A stretch of DNA of 64,000 nucleotides, taken from assembly GCF_000801105.2 (NCBI RefSeq), contig NC_079516.1:30355643-30419642 (forward strand), written 5' to 3'. The DNA comes from Raphanus sativus (lineage: Eukaryota; Streptophyta; Magnoliopsida; Brassicales; Brassicaceae). Both the position numbers and the translations under genes were made by a program. Below the pieces are notes generated by a model, which was not told the origin of the DNA, did no database searches, and was given only the letters and a program-made list of their open reading frames with translations. This document shows, one piece after another, positions 10,018 to 21,453 of the stretch. The stretch's first letter is position 1. Every line of letters begins with the position of its first letter.

Positions 10018-11488
10018 TGATATCACTCAAATTACCCTAAGGAGTGATTTTTACTCTCATCAAAAGAGGTCAATTGTAGTACTTAGGGATCGAATCCACA
10101 GGGAGCTAGGGCATACACTAGATCTAAAGTTATATGATTAAGCTAGGCTAACAGATTATGAAAACAGTAAATAAATAAATAAGCAGTAAATAAGCAGTAA
10201 ACAAGTTGAACAAGACAATTATTCAACAAGGCAGGGAGTTGTTTGATGGAAGGATGGTTGCTAGATCTAGGATTTCTATTCAGGTTATCAGGATTATAAA
10301 GGTATGAATGCCTATATGAGATGCTTGCATGATATTAAAGAAGCCAACTAAACAATAGCCCAACTATCGTTGTGACAATCTAATCACTAGAACCGATGAA
10401 CACACCCATGGCGAGTCATAGATTAGGGCATCGATCGACTTGCTGTCGCATGTATCGATCGACTTGTTGTCGCATGTATCGATCGATATGCTGTCGCATG
10501 TATCGATTGTCATGTACCCCGCGTCTATCGATCGATTATTCTATAGGAGCATCAGTCGATGCGCTACTAGTAAGCTTTATGCGTGTAGGTTGAATACAGT
10601 TCACCAAGCAATCACCCATTCAGCTGTCGCTTGTTCCAAGTGAATTGCTGGCTCAGAGAAGATAGATCCAAGGATTTGTATTTTTTTATTCATGTGTAGG
10701 TTATCTACTCATACACAAGCATTATGCATGATCTTCTAAGATGAATATGACATGCTCAGAGATTCATATTTGGGGCTAATCCCACATAACCTATCTGAAC
10801 CCTAAACCTAACAGGTGGATCTATTCAGACATGAAGTTTGTCACAAAACTCATAGATGAATAGATATGAAATTGCATAAAAATATAAAACCAAAACCAAT
10901 GGAGTTCCAGGAGGAATCTGAAGGAGTTCTTCCCTTCTCTCCTAACCAAGAACAATAGAATAATGAAGCAAAAAGAGGGTAGCCGTCAACAATAGCTTAG
11001 AAAACACATAAATAGGATTTCTGGTCGTCCAGGTGCATATTGGTAATTGTGGTTGCTTCTGGGCTTCAGTCGGTCATTAAACATAATCAGCCCGCATTCT
11101 GGCTTCCATATCGACCGATATGCAGTGTGCAGCATCGATCGATATGCATTCCTCTTCCCGACAGCTTCCTCTTGCGAGGCAGACTAACCACTCTTCAGTA
11201 AAACGGGCATAACTTCCTATCTAACCGTTTGATGGACCTCAAACCGGTGGCATTGGAAAACTAACTCAAAGATCAATCGCACCGTGGGAAGGTCTCCATC
11301 CATAGCTAAACATTTGACACGTCTGTGCAGTTCTGCACCAAAAGGCTCCAAAAGACACCAAAATCACCACTTTCCTCTCAAACGCCCCTGAATATGTAAA
11401 TACTCTAAATAGACTCTATATTGTAGTAAATAGTATCTAAAACACTTATATACCATGGGTAAAATCGGGTCAAAATCAGGGTATATCA
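10018..11488 (-). repeat. Solo Ath-V LTR with TSD AAAAC
   Basis: A 1471-bp LTR, TGATATCACTC...GGTATATCA, flanked by AAAAC at 10013-10017 and 11489-11493. No PBS or PPT adjoins it. Removing it and one AAAAC rejoins the integrase sequence on both sides. Orientation is inferred from relatives such as 62134-63328, where the PPT complement follows the right end. Confidence 0.88.
10431..10530 (+). repeat. 24-bp VNTR with TCGATCGA (about 4 units)
   Basis: The unit is TCGATCGACTTGCTGTCGCA followed by TGTA (24 bp). Four units are seen, the last degenerate (TCGATTGTCATG). The same block holds about 7 units at 35763-35920, 3-4 units at 39160-39243 and two diverged units at 62527-62580. Confidence 0.9.
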
Positions 11489-11603
11489 AAAACTTTCTGA
11501 AGTTGCAGCATGTGAACTGGGGTCCGTTTTCGGTGACAATTTCGTGAGGGGTTCCGAAGCGTGTGATCACGTTTGTCCATAGGAATTTCCTGATTTGGAG
11601 ATC
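11489..11603 (-). pseudogene. Tat-B integrase core fragment
   Basis: Encodes the integrase core around the second catalytic Asp: TNVITRFGTPHEIVTENGPQ. The usual TDNG is TENG here and in the duplicates at 36893-37140 and 38038-38310. Bounded on the left by the solo LTR and on the right by Tat-A. Confidence 0.8.
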
Positions 11604-12000
11604 TGTGGGAACCGAAATTCGCACCGTCAATATTTCGTATAAATAAGGAAACTAGGAAAACCCTAATTTCCCAGAGGTTCCGGATTTCTGAGAAACCACA
11701 CGTCAAGCAATCAGAACAAGACAATAAACGAGAAATAAAGTAAAAATCGTAAAAAGAGTGCAAGAAAGGGTTTTATTCCGAATCCGTGTTTGAGCGTAAC
11801 AACAACAAGGTAACGTGCTTCGGCTACGAGAGCTGTCGGTGAGATCCCTAGTCTAATACCCGAAGGTGGCTAAACCTAATTGAGTCGCAGCTCAAATAAC
11901 AAAAACGGAAAGTTGCCTAAAATGCTCTAAATGCTAAGTTTGCTCTGAAAGATGTCTCTCCCTATGCCTCTCACCTTGAACTCCTTATATACTCCCTCCA
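11604..12000 (-). repeat. Tat-A 3' LTR, truncated
   Basis: Matches the first 400 bp of the 5' LTR (30496-30892) closely, then breaks at CTCCCTCC near 12000 and joins the 5' region of the antisense ORF. About 830 bp of LTR and the PPT are missing. The LTR TATA-like TTATATAC (11987-11995) therefore lies about 75 bp from the antisense ORF start. Confidence 0.85.
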
Positions 12001-12063
12001 AAGATGTCTCCTTCACTTCTTTCACACCTCTTCACTTTTCTTTCTCCCAAATTCTCTCTCAAG

Positions 12064-13308
12064 ATGTCTTCCTCTCAAGATGGCAAGAAGAACTCAGATG
12101 TTGAGATGGCTGAAGCTCTGCTGACTCCGGTCGTCGAGCCTACTCCCGAGCCTACTTGCGTCGCCGGCTTCCTTTTGTCACGTGAGAAGATGGCTCGTCG
12201 CAAGGCCGAAAAGGAAATCATCCGTGCCATCGAAGAGAACCCACCCTCTCCTGCCGCAGTGGACGCCCCAGCTTCCGGTTCCGAGGTCCCAATCCTTCCT
12301 GAGGTCGGAGAGCATTCTGAGATGTAATCTCTAGGAGTTCCGCCCTAGGCCTCAGGGTCGTTGTCAGTTCCGATCATCGTCGATGACAAGGAGGAGGCTA
12401 TCGAGCCAGTACCTCCAGTAAAGAGGAAGATCGTTTTGGCATTGCGTGCAGCTAGTGCTGCTCCAGTTGCTTCTGCTTGGTCTCGGAAGAGGAAGTGTGC
12501 GGCGCCTGCCGAAGGAGGTCCTTCGTTGCCGGAGGGATTACGTATTGCACCTGTGCTCCGCGGAAAGGTACGTTGTCTAGATTTTAACTTATCCTTCCGT
12601 TTCGGTTTTATGCTTGTTAACACGACTTTTCCCTCCGCAGTTCATATCTCTGATCGACGGGATGATTGGAGACTGCATCACCGAAACCGCTCGTCTTGCC
12701 AGGGAGCTCGGAGAAGCGCAGGGCCATATATCCGAGATCCAGGGTACAATGACGGCGCTGGCGGATTCCTGCACTGCTAAGGTGTCTAGGCTTGAGGGGC
12801 AGGTTGGCGAGCTCGAGAGAGATCTTGGGAAAACAGCGAGTGCTTTGATCAAGGAGAAGAATACCAGGAAGGCTAAGGCTTCGGAGGTTCGTCGACTTCA
12901 GCGTCAGATCAAGACCAGCGAGGACTTGATGCGTCGAAGTACTGATGATGCCATGGTGCTTAGCGTGCCGGGTTCCAGTCCCGTTTAACGGGCTTCGCTG
13001 AGATCCTGAGCTCCTTAGAGCTCGTTTACCGCAGGGATCTGATCTCGGCAAGCATCGATGGCGGGATGGAGGTTGTCCGTGCGCTCAAAGACGACCCTTC
13101 TTTGTCTCTTCAGTCCGAGGAGGATAGCTTATCGGCCCGTAGGGCCAAGTTAGGATCCGTGGATAGGGACTTCGAGCTTCTGCTGTCCGATCTGCGATCC
13201 AAGTGCGATATGGAGCGATCTGCAGAGGATCCCGAGAAGCCCGGTTTGGCAACTGGAGAGGACGGCGATGACGCGGCCCCGAGCGAGGCAGGTGAAGGAG
13301 ACGTCTAG
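12064..13308 (+). pseudogene. Tat-A antisense coiled-coil ORF with intron (aORF), broken
   Basis: Protein of unknown function lying between pol and the 3' LTR in opposite orientation to pol. The start MSSSQDGKKNSDVEMAEA resembles MASSLNEKKDSDVEMSEA of the Tat-C copy at 41893. A Pro/Ala-rich region follows. An intron at 12568-12640 (GTACG...CCGCAG) precedes FISLIDGMIGDC and a long heptad coiled coil (about 12650-12940, ERDLGKTASAL). The tail is acidic and ends at 13308. It is broken by a stop at 12325-12327, a stop near 12986 and a frameshift before 13066. Extra antisense ORFs at this position are known in some Tat-lineage elements (for example Retand and Grande); the function here is unknown. 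Confidence 0.72.
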
Positions 13309-14270
13309 GTTTAAGGTTATGGTCTTTGGTTCAAGTATTTTCTGAGTTTGAGTTTGTTCCGGCCTTTAAAGGCCGTGTTTTTATTTTCAGGACTGGCCAC
13401 TTGTGGCTTCGAATCCCTACCGCATTGCGGTTTTTAATTAATGAAATTTAGATTTGTGTATTTATGAGAACTTCTGTATATCGAAGTTTGAGGGACGGGG
13501 TATGAGTTGTCGTCTCATTCCTGCCTCTCAGATGATCACCGTATCCATCGAGTGTACAAAGCGAGATTTTTCGCGGTTTATGAATTTACGCGAAGGTTCG
13601 TAGAACGGACAGACTGATGTGAAGAGACAAATTTTGGGATCTCGTATCGGGCATCGATACTATGCCTATGAGATGTTAAGTACCAGCAAGGCTGGGTTTA
13701 GGGCAAGACCTAGGTTTACTGTCGGACTGAGGCTTTGCGATGACAAATCGGCTTTCGTTTTGTCTGTTTGCGATTTTAACCTGACTCGTACCGTTTTAAA
13801 ATCAGCAAAGTGTTATCGGCTTATATGATTTGTCTGGGTACGAATCGAAGCTACTTCCTTTACGAAGCGCTTAGACGAAATTACGGTTTTCTTGTATAGC
13901 ACGCTATGTTATCCTTGTCGGATGTAAGAGAGCCTACCCTCAGGTGGCTTGTCTGTTTAGGACGTTAGAGTTCGTTTGTTGTGATCAGCAACAACGACAT
14001 GATGCCGTTTTGTAGGCGTTTTAAAAGTTTTGTCTGAGAAAAAATTATTCGGGCATGAAGCGACGTCTCGCAGTGCGGTGAATGGATTTTTCTTATGCCA
14101 TAAAAGAGTTACAGGCTTTTGGATAGCGTAGTTATACCGCGAATTGTCTTCGGGTGATAATTTTCTAGATGTGATAATTGTTTTGGTGGATGATGGATCC
14201 ATTGTTTGTTTGCGAAGAGTTTCAAAAATTCGGAGTCTTTGTTTGTAAGGACTTTCGAAAATTCGGGCTC
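13309..14270 (+). other. Non-coding region conserved between Tat-A and Tat-C
   Basis: No supportable ORF. Long blocks match 43046-44000 of Tat-C at high identity: TGTCGTCTCATTCCTGCCTC, CAGCAAGGCTGGGTTTAGGG, CGATGACAAATCGGCTTTCG and TGTTGTGATCAGCAACAACG. It begins with GGCCTTTAAAGGCC (a palindrome at about 13361) and lies between the 3' ends of the antisense ORF and pol. Confidence 0.75.
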
Positions 14271-14289
14271 TGATGTGCCCTTTATCATA

Positions 14290-14559
14290 GGGGTGGGCAG
14301 TTTACCCGATATCCGAAGTGGCACCCGAACCCGATCCGAAAAACCCGAACCGAAATCCGAACCGAAGTAGCAAAATACCCGAATGGATATTAAGTTAGGA
14401 GAGATTGGATATCCGAACCCGAACGAGTAATACCCGAACCCGAATGGATATCCGAAGATAACCGAACATATGTATATTTACCTTTATTTTTTCTAGTTTA
14501 CATCGCTCATTTTATTTAAAATATTTAAATTGATGTTACACATACTTTAAGAAAATATA

Positions 14560-14636
<77 letters not shown>

Positions 14637-15038
14637 TGAAAAAAATAATTTGATATTCATTTAAAATGCATGTCAAATTTTTTATTTCATGTATTAACAA
14701 AAGTTACATCCAAAGTTTAAAAACAATAGCCAAATTAATATTTTTATTTTTGAAATGTTATATCCAAATCTATTAATCACTCAATCTATAAAAAAATAGA
14801 AAAATCAGTTAAGTGAAATCTATATTTTTAAATACAAGAAACTTTTAAAAATTGAAAATTTTATTTTTATTTCTTCTAAAATTTAAATATCCGAACCCGA
14901 TCCAAAATAACCGAACCCGAACTAAAAATACCCGAACCCGACCCGAAGTACAGAAATACCCGAACGGGTTTTATATCCCTATACCGAAATACCCAAAAAT
15001 CCGAAATACCCGATCCGAACCCGAACGGGTACCCGAAG
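14290..15038. repeat. CCGAACCC-repeat block with AT-rich core, inserted in the TRIM-like LTR
   Basis: Begins AGGGGTGGGCAG. Both ends are runs of CCCGAACCCGA-type words in the same direction, around an AT-rich core with (TA)n. It interrupts the LTR sequence present intact at 26670-26720. Blocks of this kind are common dispersed repeats in plants; the superfamily cannot be assigned here. No clear TSD was found. Confidence 0.65.
14561..14632. repeat. (TA)n microsatellite
   Basis: About 36 uninterrupted TA dinucleotides. Confidence 0.97.
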
Positions 15039-15244
15039 AAACAAATCAAGAAAGTTTGGCTTTTGGGCTTGAGTTTTAAACGAGATGGGCTTGACGATTT
15101 ATGAAAATATGTTTATGAACATGCTTCAGCCCAAAGAAAGAAAGGTCCAACAAGAAACGAGAAGGTATGGTCAAATAATATATCAATCTGACGGCAATCC
15201 AGCCCGTCGACCATGCAAAAGGACGAGATCAGCCGAAGAGTTTT

Positions 15245-16593
15245 TGATAGTGCTCAAATTATCCAGTATAGCTTACTCTCTCAAATAAGAGGTACAGCTG
15301 TAGTACTTAGGGATCGAATCACGAGAAGCTAGGGAACCAATTAAATCTAATTAATTAATCAATCCTAGGTGAAGTTGGTTTTAATGATGAAAATGTAAAT
15401 AACAATTCCTAAAATGAGCAAGGTAGTTGCTCTAACTAACAATATGATGGGTGTTTCAATGAAATGAAGAGTGCTAGACTTAGGGCTTTTATTCAGGAAT
15501 GGAGATTATAATATCTATAAATGCCTAACAAATTGCTTGCATGATACTATAGAACTCAGTCGCTTAACTCTCAGTGATGAATCACTGGTTAAATAATCTA
15601 GATCTCTGGCCTCAATTGTCGTATGTTGACACAGAAAAAAAGTCGATCGATATCCTTTAGAGATATCGAGCGATACACCTTTCGCTCGGTGATCGATTCA
15701 CCTGTCGGGATATCGATCGACGGCTTCTAGATATGCCTAGGCGCAAGCCGATAATGAACACTAGATCTCAAGGAGGGCGGTTAGCTCTTCTCCAAGGAGA
15801 TACTAGTTCAAACAGATAATTCAAGATATCAAAGATCCTAGTGATCTATATTCTAGTTAGCTACTCTAGAACAAGCTTAGGGTGCAATCTATTTGATGAA
15901 TATCACAACTTAGCAATTATAGTTTGGGGCTAATCCCACAAACCTATTTAAACCCTAGATCTAACAAGTAAACTACTCAGACATAGCTAAGCAATTCATA
16001 ACAATAGATAGATGAAAGAATTGCATAGATAGATGAAAGTAGAATAACAAATGGAGTTCATAAATCTCTCCAATCTCTCAAAACATGTAAAACTCTAGTC
16101 TCTCTCTCACACTCTCTGCTTTGTCTTTCAAGACTTGCTTTTCTTAGACTCTTCAAAGCTTACCGTCAAAAACACTTAGCATGAATATTTAAGCATTTCC
16201 ATTAGGTTAAAAACTAGTCAGGGTCAATCTCGTAATTTGGTGAAGTCTTGGTGAAGTAGTCGGCTAAACCATTTCGTCCTCGATATCGATCGACAACACA
16301 AGATGTGTTTCGATCGATTATAATCTTCTAGTACGTGGGTCTTCTCAGCTACATCGATCGACAACTCTGCATGAGTATCGATCGATTCTTATCACAATGT
16401 TGACTTCCGACTTGGTCTTGAATGGTCAACTCAGGTGTATCATCTCTTGTACTCCAAAATTCTCCAAAACATCACTTTATCATGAAACGCTCCTGAACCT
16501 GAAAACATACCGAACAGGCTAGAAAACTCATTAGTTATATAATAAAATAGTAGTATACCATGGTAGAAAACGGGTGAAATCCATGGTATATCA
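15245..16593 (-). repeat. 3' LTR of Ath-N copy B
   Basis: 1349 bp, starting TGATAGTGCTC and ending GGTATATCA in plus coordinates, followed by the PPT complement ACTCCCCCAGACTTAC. TCGATCGA sites are seen near 15644, 15714, 16286, 16314, 16355 and 16379, mirroring copy A. Confidence 0.93.
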
Positions 16594-17860
16594 ACTCCCC
16601 CAGACTTACTCCTTTGCTTGTCCTCAAGCAAAAACAGTAGTCTTTGGGAAAGGTTTGAAAACAGTAGGAACTCAAAGATTCAAAATATTGAAGTTCATTA
16701 TTCCTTATCACAGAAGTTCATTATTCCTTATCCTAGCTTAGCAACCAAATTCATATAGTCAACAACTTAGCAAATCTTATCTGACATTCCCCTCATTTCT
16801 TAACATAAAATAAAAGTGCAGGCTTTACCTTGGGAGTATCGATCAAAGGACACATGGATTCAACTCAAACAAGTATCTGAACACACATGTAGTCTTCTCT
16901 GATCCCTTTCTCCCCTCATCTCTCTTCTCTGAATCTCTTATTAGTTTTAATTTCAATAGGTTTCGATGCCACAACGGTCATCTAGTCCATCTCATTGACC
17001 TTTGCATTTGTAACTCATACATTTTTGACAAAGTGTAGCGAATAATGGGGTCTCTGGTAATTTACCTATCCCTCGTTTCCACAATGTGTGATCATCCTTG
17101 AGATTTAGAATACTAGGGTCGCAGGAGACACTCCTACTCCTCTGGTTCTCAAGAAATCATTTCAATCCTTTATAACATAAAACTTCGATCTTTGAGATGC
17201 CGAAGAGAGAGAATGAAGGGAACCAGAAACACACAAACTTTTTTTTACCTTCCAGACCTGTAAGAGGATTCCGATCCAGTGATTTCCAAGCCCCAAGACA
17301 AGCAAATAAAGTCAGTATTAGTGTTGGAGGTCAGCTTTGGTTCCTTCAAACAATCTCAGCTAGTGTAAATAGGTGATAGGTTTATCCACTTTAGCATCTT
17401 TAGTACTATCTGTAATCAGTAAATCTAGAATGGTGCTAAAGAGTGGTCAGACAATCAAATATAAATCTATATCAATGTTCCTATTTAATACTTATGTGAA
17501 AAGTAATTTTGAAAAACATTTTAAATAAAAACCAAAATAAAAACACATATTAGTAAACTCTCCCCCCCCCCAGACTTAAATTACACTGTCCCAGTGTAAC
17601 ACAACAGGAGTGAGGTAAATAAATAAGTAATAATAAATATAACAAGATAGAACGACTAAATCTGACCGACATGGAGTCGATCGATTCGTAGGGGTGTACG
17701 TCGATCGTTAGTGATGGTCGTGTGGTGTCGAGCGATGTGAATGGTACGTGTCGGTCGATGGAATCATCATTCTACTTGGATCTTTAAAAACTGCAAAAAC
17801 AAATCCAAAAAATAAAAGTAAAAATGTAAAAATAACTTAAAAAGGAAATAAAACATAATA
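16594..17860 (-). other. Ath-N copy B 3' non-coding region with PPT
   Basis: The PPT complement (16594-16608) is followed by about 1.25 kb without a supportable ORF, collinear with 2092-3318 of copy A. TCGATCGA occurs at about 17677. A C9-10 run lies near 17562. Confidence 0.75.
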
Positions 17861-17876
17861 GTAGGTTGCCTCCCAC
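17861..17876 (-). other. Conserved hairpin GTGGG-AGGCAA-CCTAC
   Basis: On the minus strand AGCGCT precedes the hairpin, as at 2076 and 47593. The stem pairs with one G-T wobble. It lies just after the third ORF. Confidence 0.6.
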
Positions 17877-17924
17877 TCAGCGCTTTGTTATAGTCATTTA
17901 GCTTGACTTTGGTGGGTGTGTGAC

Positions 17925-19864
17925 TCATGGGGTGCAGTGGGGGTTGTTGTTTGCTGGTGGGCAAACATTTCCCTCTTCTTTGGACTCAGTAGCAGTGAAT
18001 CTTCTTGTGGCATCATCTGATCTTGTCCATCTAGGATGTATCTTTGCTAAATCTGCTTTGATGACTTGCAACCTTCTGTCTAAATCTTCCATGTCGAACT
18101 GATGTTGATAGAAATCAAATGTTGAATGCTCTGACAGTTCTTCATTTTGTGCTGTGTCGGGCTGGTCATGAATCTGCTGATCTTGGTCTGCCAAGGACTC
18201 GGTGTCGAGCGATGCTACAACTTGTGCGTCGGTCGTTTCGCTGGGCGTTATGTCGGTCGATCCAGTGTCAACTGTGTCGATCGATTCTGATGGTTGTCCT
18301 TGGTATTCAAGAATTTTCTGCATATTGAGTATTTCATTCTTCAATAGACCAGTAACTCTGCAAAGGTTGGTCACTCTTTCGTTGACAGTGGCGTTAATGT
18401 CATCACAGTTCCCGTTTAGTCTCCTCTCCATAGCATTCATAGCTTCGTATAGCTCATGTTTGATCTGATCAACTTCTGCTGCTGTGCAAGCTCTCTTCGC
18501 TGGTGGTGGCTCGATGTCGCGTTTCTGTCACTAAGACCAATATGATCTTGAACTATGCCGATGTCTTGTTGCAACTCGTTCAACTATTGTGACAGAGTAT
18601 CCAGGTATCGCATGATATGTAAACTGAAGTGATCGTGCTTTTCCTCGTATGATGTCATCCTATCCTCCATTGCTGCGAACCTTGTGTCCATCGATGGTGA
18701 AGACTGTGTGTCGATCGACGGGAAAGTAGCATTCTGAGTCTGATCTTTCTTGCGAATTGATGCTAAATCTTTCTGTAGAAGATCGATCCTCTTGCTTAAC
18801 CATTCGACATTGTTGTTGAGAGGGTTGTAGACGTCTCCAATCCGTGTATTGATGTAAGCAACCTCCCATTCATCTCTTTTAGGAGATGAACATTCTGGTC
18901 GATCCTTAGATGTAGTCTTGCCGATGTAGATCGATGGTACAGGTACTGTGTCGATCGATACAGGTGGCGTAGCTTCCTTCTCAAGCATGGTTAATATGTT
19001 CCCAATCTCCATTCTTATCTCAGCCATATCACTTTGGAATTCCTTGTAGCTGATATCCAAAGGCTGGAAAGTATCTTCCACCAATGTGCGAAAATCTGCC
19101 TTAAAGTGTGCCTGAGCTCTCCATACATCAGTCACCATGTCATCTATCTCCTCTCTACTGTAGGGTACTGGTGGTGGTCTGTATGCATGGTAAGGGTGTG
19201 TGTGTTCTGGAAGGCGTAAGCCACCTTTGTGGAAAAGGGATGCTCTTTCCAGAATTCTCCTTATGTGTTACTTGGTAATAGGGATGATTTCACCATCAAC
19301 TCCCCTTGCATGTCCAAACTCATCTCTGTGGACACCAAATTCATCCTTTGCTTCCCATCTGAATCTTCTGGATCCATCGGTGTTAAAGGCACGTCGTCCA
19401 AGCTCAATACGTCTGTCGGGTGATCTGACTCTTGCTCTGTCGATCAATCTGGGATACCCGCCGTCGATCGATGGTGAACCCCTAGGTTAACCGACGCTTT
19501 GAGGAACTGTATCCTCTCCCATGGTGACGTGGTGGTTGTCCTGGATGTGAGCTAAGATGTATGGATGGCCACGTTGCTGTGTGAACAGGTTCTCTGGTCC
19601 ATTGGCAACTTGAAGGATGTCTGCTATGTCTTCTTTGGTTATGTGCAGAACTCTTCCATCCATTGCTCTTGCAAAGCCATCTGTGTCCCTGAAAATACCA
19701 AATTCATCAGGTGTTAGTGAAACATTCCTGATATCATATGGTTCATGAAATCGAGATTGAGCTCTGGTAAAGGCGTCGATCGATGGTGCAGTGGTGGTGA
19801 CGATCGATGGTGATCGTCTAGCTGCATGGTTGGATCGATTGTTCATGGTGTTGCAGTCCTCCAT
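17925..19864 (-). pseudogene. Ath-N third ORF, copy B, broken
   Basis: Collinear with 223-2028. From the start at 19864 it encodes the first domain (DEFGIFRDTDGFARAMDG near 19690) and the second (DEFGVHRDEFGHARGVDG near 19330). Helical regions at 18584-19138 and 17925-18440 follow, with Ser-Ile-Asp linkers. A TAA at 19487-19489, a second TAA in the second domain near 19270, and a stop and frame change near 18584-18440 break it. Because copies A and B are broken at different places, a shared intact ancestor is implied. Function unknown. Confidence 0.75.
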
Positions 19865-20440
19865 TGTTAAGTTCCTAATTGCTGGAAGCTGCTGGGTATA
19901 AGGTGTTGAGGTTTGAATTTACGTGGCTGGTGTTGTTAACCTTATATACCCATGTGTTGTCCTAATCGGTGAAATTCCGATTTTGTCCTTTAACTCGTCC
20001 GGGTCAATATCGATCGATGTGATGCTGGCGATGTCGATCGATGGACGATGTCGTTTTGCTGGATGTAGTAGATAATCGATCGATGGTGGACGCTGGATGT
20101 CGATCGATTTTGGGAATCGATTTGCAAATCTATCATTCTCCAAGTAGTTTTCCCAAGCTCTCTCTTCCCAATAATTTTCATCATATTCTTCACTGTGGGA
20201 AGTTCTGGCTATATCTACTGCAAAACTCTCATGAAATCCGCTATCTGCCCAACTCCTTACTGAGTAATCATCTTCTTTTCTGCTGGATGGTATGGCGAAA
20301 TTCGGGTAGCAATGATCTGGTAGATTGAGTTCATCATCTGGTGGGCTTCTGTCGATCGATAATCCATGTTTGGTGTCGATCTCCTCTGACTTGCTGGTGT
20401 CGATCGATGATGTTAAGGTGTTGTCGATCGATCCCGAGTA
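19865..20440 (-). other. TCGATCGA-rich spacer between protease and third ORF
   Basis: No RT or integrase motif is visible in any frame. The sequence carries at least six TCGATCGA sites (for example near 20010, 20035, 20078, 20099, 20352 and 20401) and encodes Ser-Ile-Asp-rich peptide in one minus frame. It matches the first 140 bp of the window. It probably continued the gag-protease frame in an intact ancestor. Confidence 0.65.
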
Positions 20441-21453
20441 CTATGTCTCGTACTCGACTTCACAATGACAAACTGCAATGATACCAAGATCATCTTCTTT
20501 TACTACGGTTTTGGCTGGTGGTTTGCCAAGTTTGACAGGATCGTAGTGGATATCTGGATCTATCATAGTCAAGCACATCCTGTTGGTATTCATGTCACAT
20601 ATAGCTCCTACTGTAGCCATAAATGCTCTTCCAAGTAAGAGGGAAGAGTTCCAATTTAACTTGATGTCTAGGACATGAAAATCCACAGGGACAATAGCAT
20701 TACCAATATGTACTTCCAGGTCTCTGATCAAGCCTCCATAATTTTTCTGAGTGTAATACACAAATATAAAGATCTCTGGTGAAGGTTCTACTTGCAAACC
20801 CAGATGGTCTGCCATGACCTTTGGTAAGATGCTGACTGATGAACCAATGTCACATAGTGCATGAGGAAATTCAATCTCTTGTACTACACATGGTATTTCA
20901 AACTTCCTGGGATCACTCTTCTTCTTCTTCAAAGTAATCCTTTTACTCATATCTTCTCTGACATTGTCAAATCTTCTTCTAATGTCATTTTCAGTCTCCC
21001 TTATTTCTCTAAAGAACATCCACAATGTACTTGTGAAGTAAACCTCCTCAAAGGGTTTCTCTAGTGGGATTCTGATAACTCTCTTAGTGAAACCATCAAT
21101 CTCCTTCTCATTAGCTTCCCTCTTAAGGTTCTTAGGAATTTTCTCCTTTCTACTCCTTAGCCTTCTTCCTTCAGTTCCCTCTGATGTAGGTGTAGTATCT
21201 GAAGGGTTACTAGTAGTCTCTGCAGGGTTAGCTTGTGGTTTCGGTGTGGGTCGGAGTGCATTAATTTGGTTGCTGTCAATCGATGGTAGTTGCACTCGGT
21301 ATGTGAGAGGTGCGTGTCGATCGATAGGTGGAGTAAAGGGTCAATCGATATGTGTCTCATCTTTGTGTCGATCGATGAGTGGCTCGTCTCGTCGGTCGAT
21401 ATCTTCGTAGGTGTGGGTGGGTGGGTGAGGATGCGAAGCCGTGAATTCAGCAT
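20441..21453 (-). pseudogene. Ath-N retropepsin-like protease region, copy B
   Basis: The minus strand encodes a retroviral-type aspartic protease: FPHALCDIGSSVSILPKVMA (20800-20870) with D-I-G in the catalytic triplet, followed by LLLGRAFMATVGAICDMNTN (about 20590-20650), the flap/end motif. Upstream are a Lys/Arg-rich stretch and a Ser-Ile-Asp-rich linker (about 21270-21400). The frame is open over 20441-21295, and the end of the gag overlaps in another frame. The triplet is D-T-G in copy C and D-L-G in Ath-3, so the middle residue varies within the group. Confidence 0.82.

Noticed and set aside
10431..10530. 24-bp regular repeats resembling a CRISPR array
   Set aside because: Units are contiguous with no variable spacers, lie in plant retrotransposon LTRs and vary only by point changes.
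20800..20870. D-I-G triplet as proof of a dead protease in Ath-N copy B
   Set aside because: Copy C has D-T-G and Ath-3 has D-L-G, so the middle residue varies in this group. The catalytic Asp and Gly are kept.
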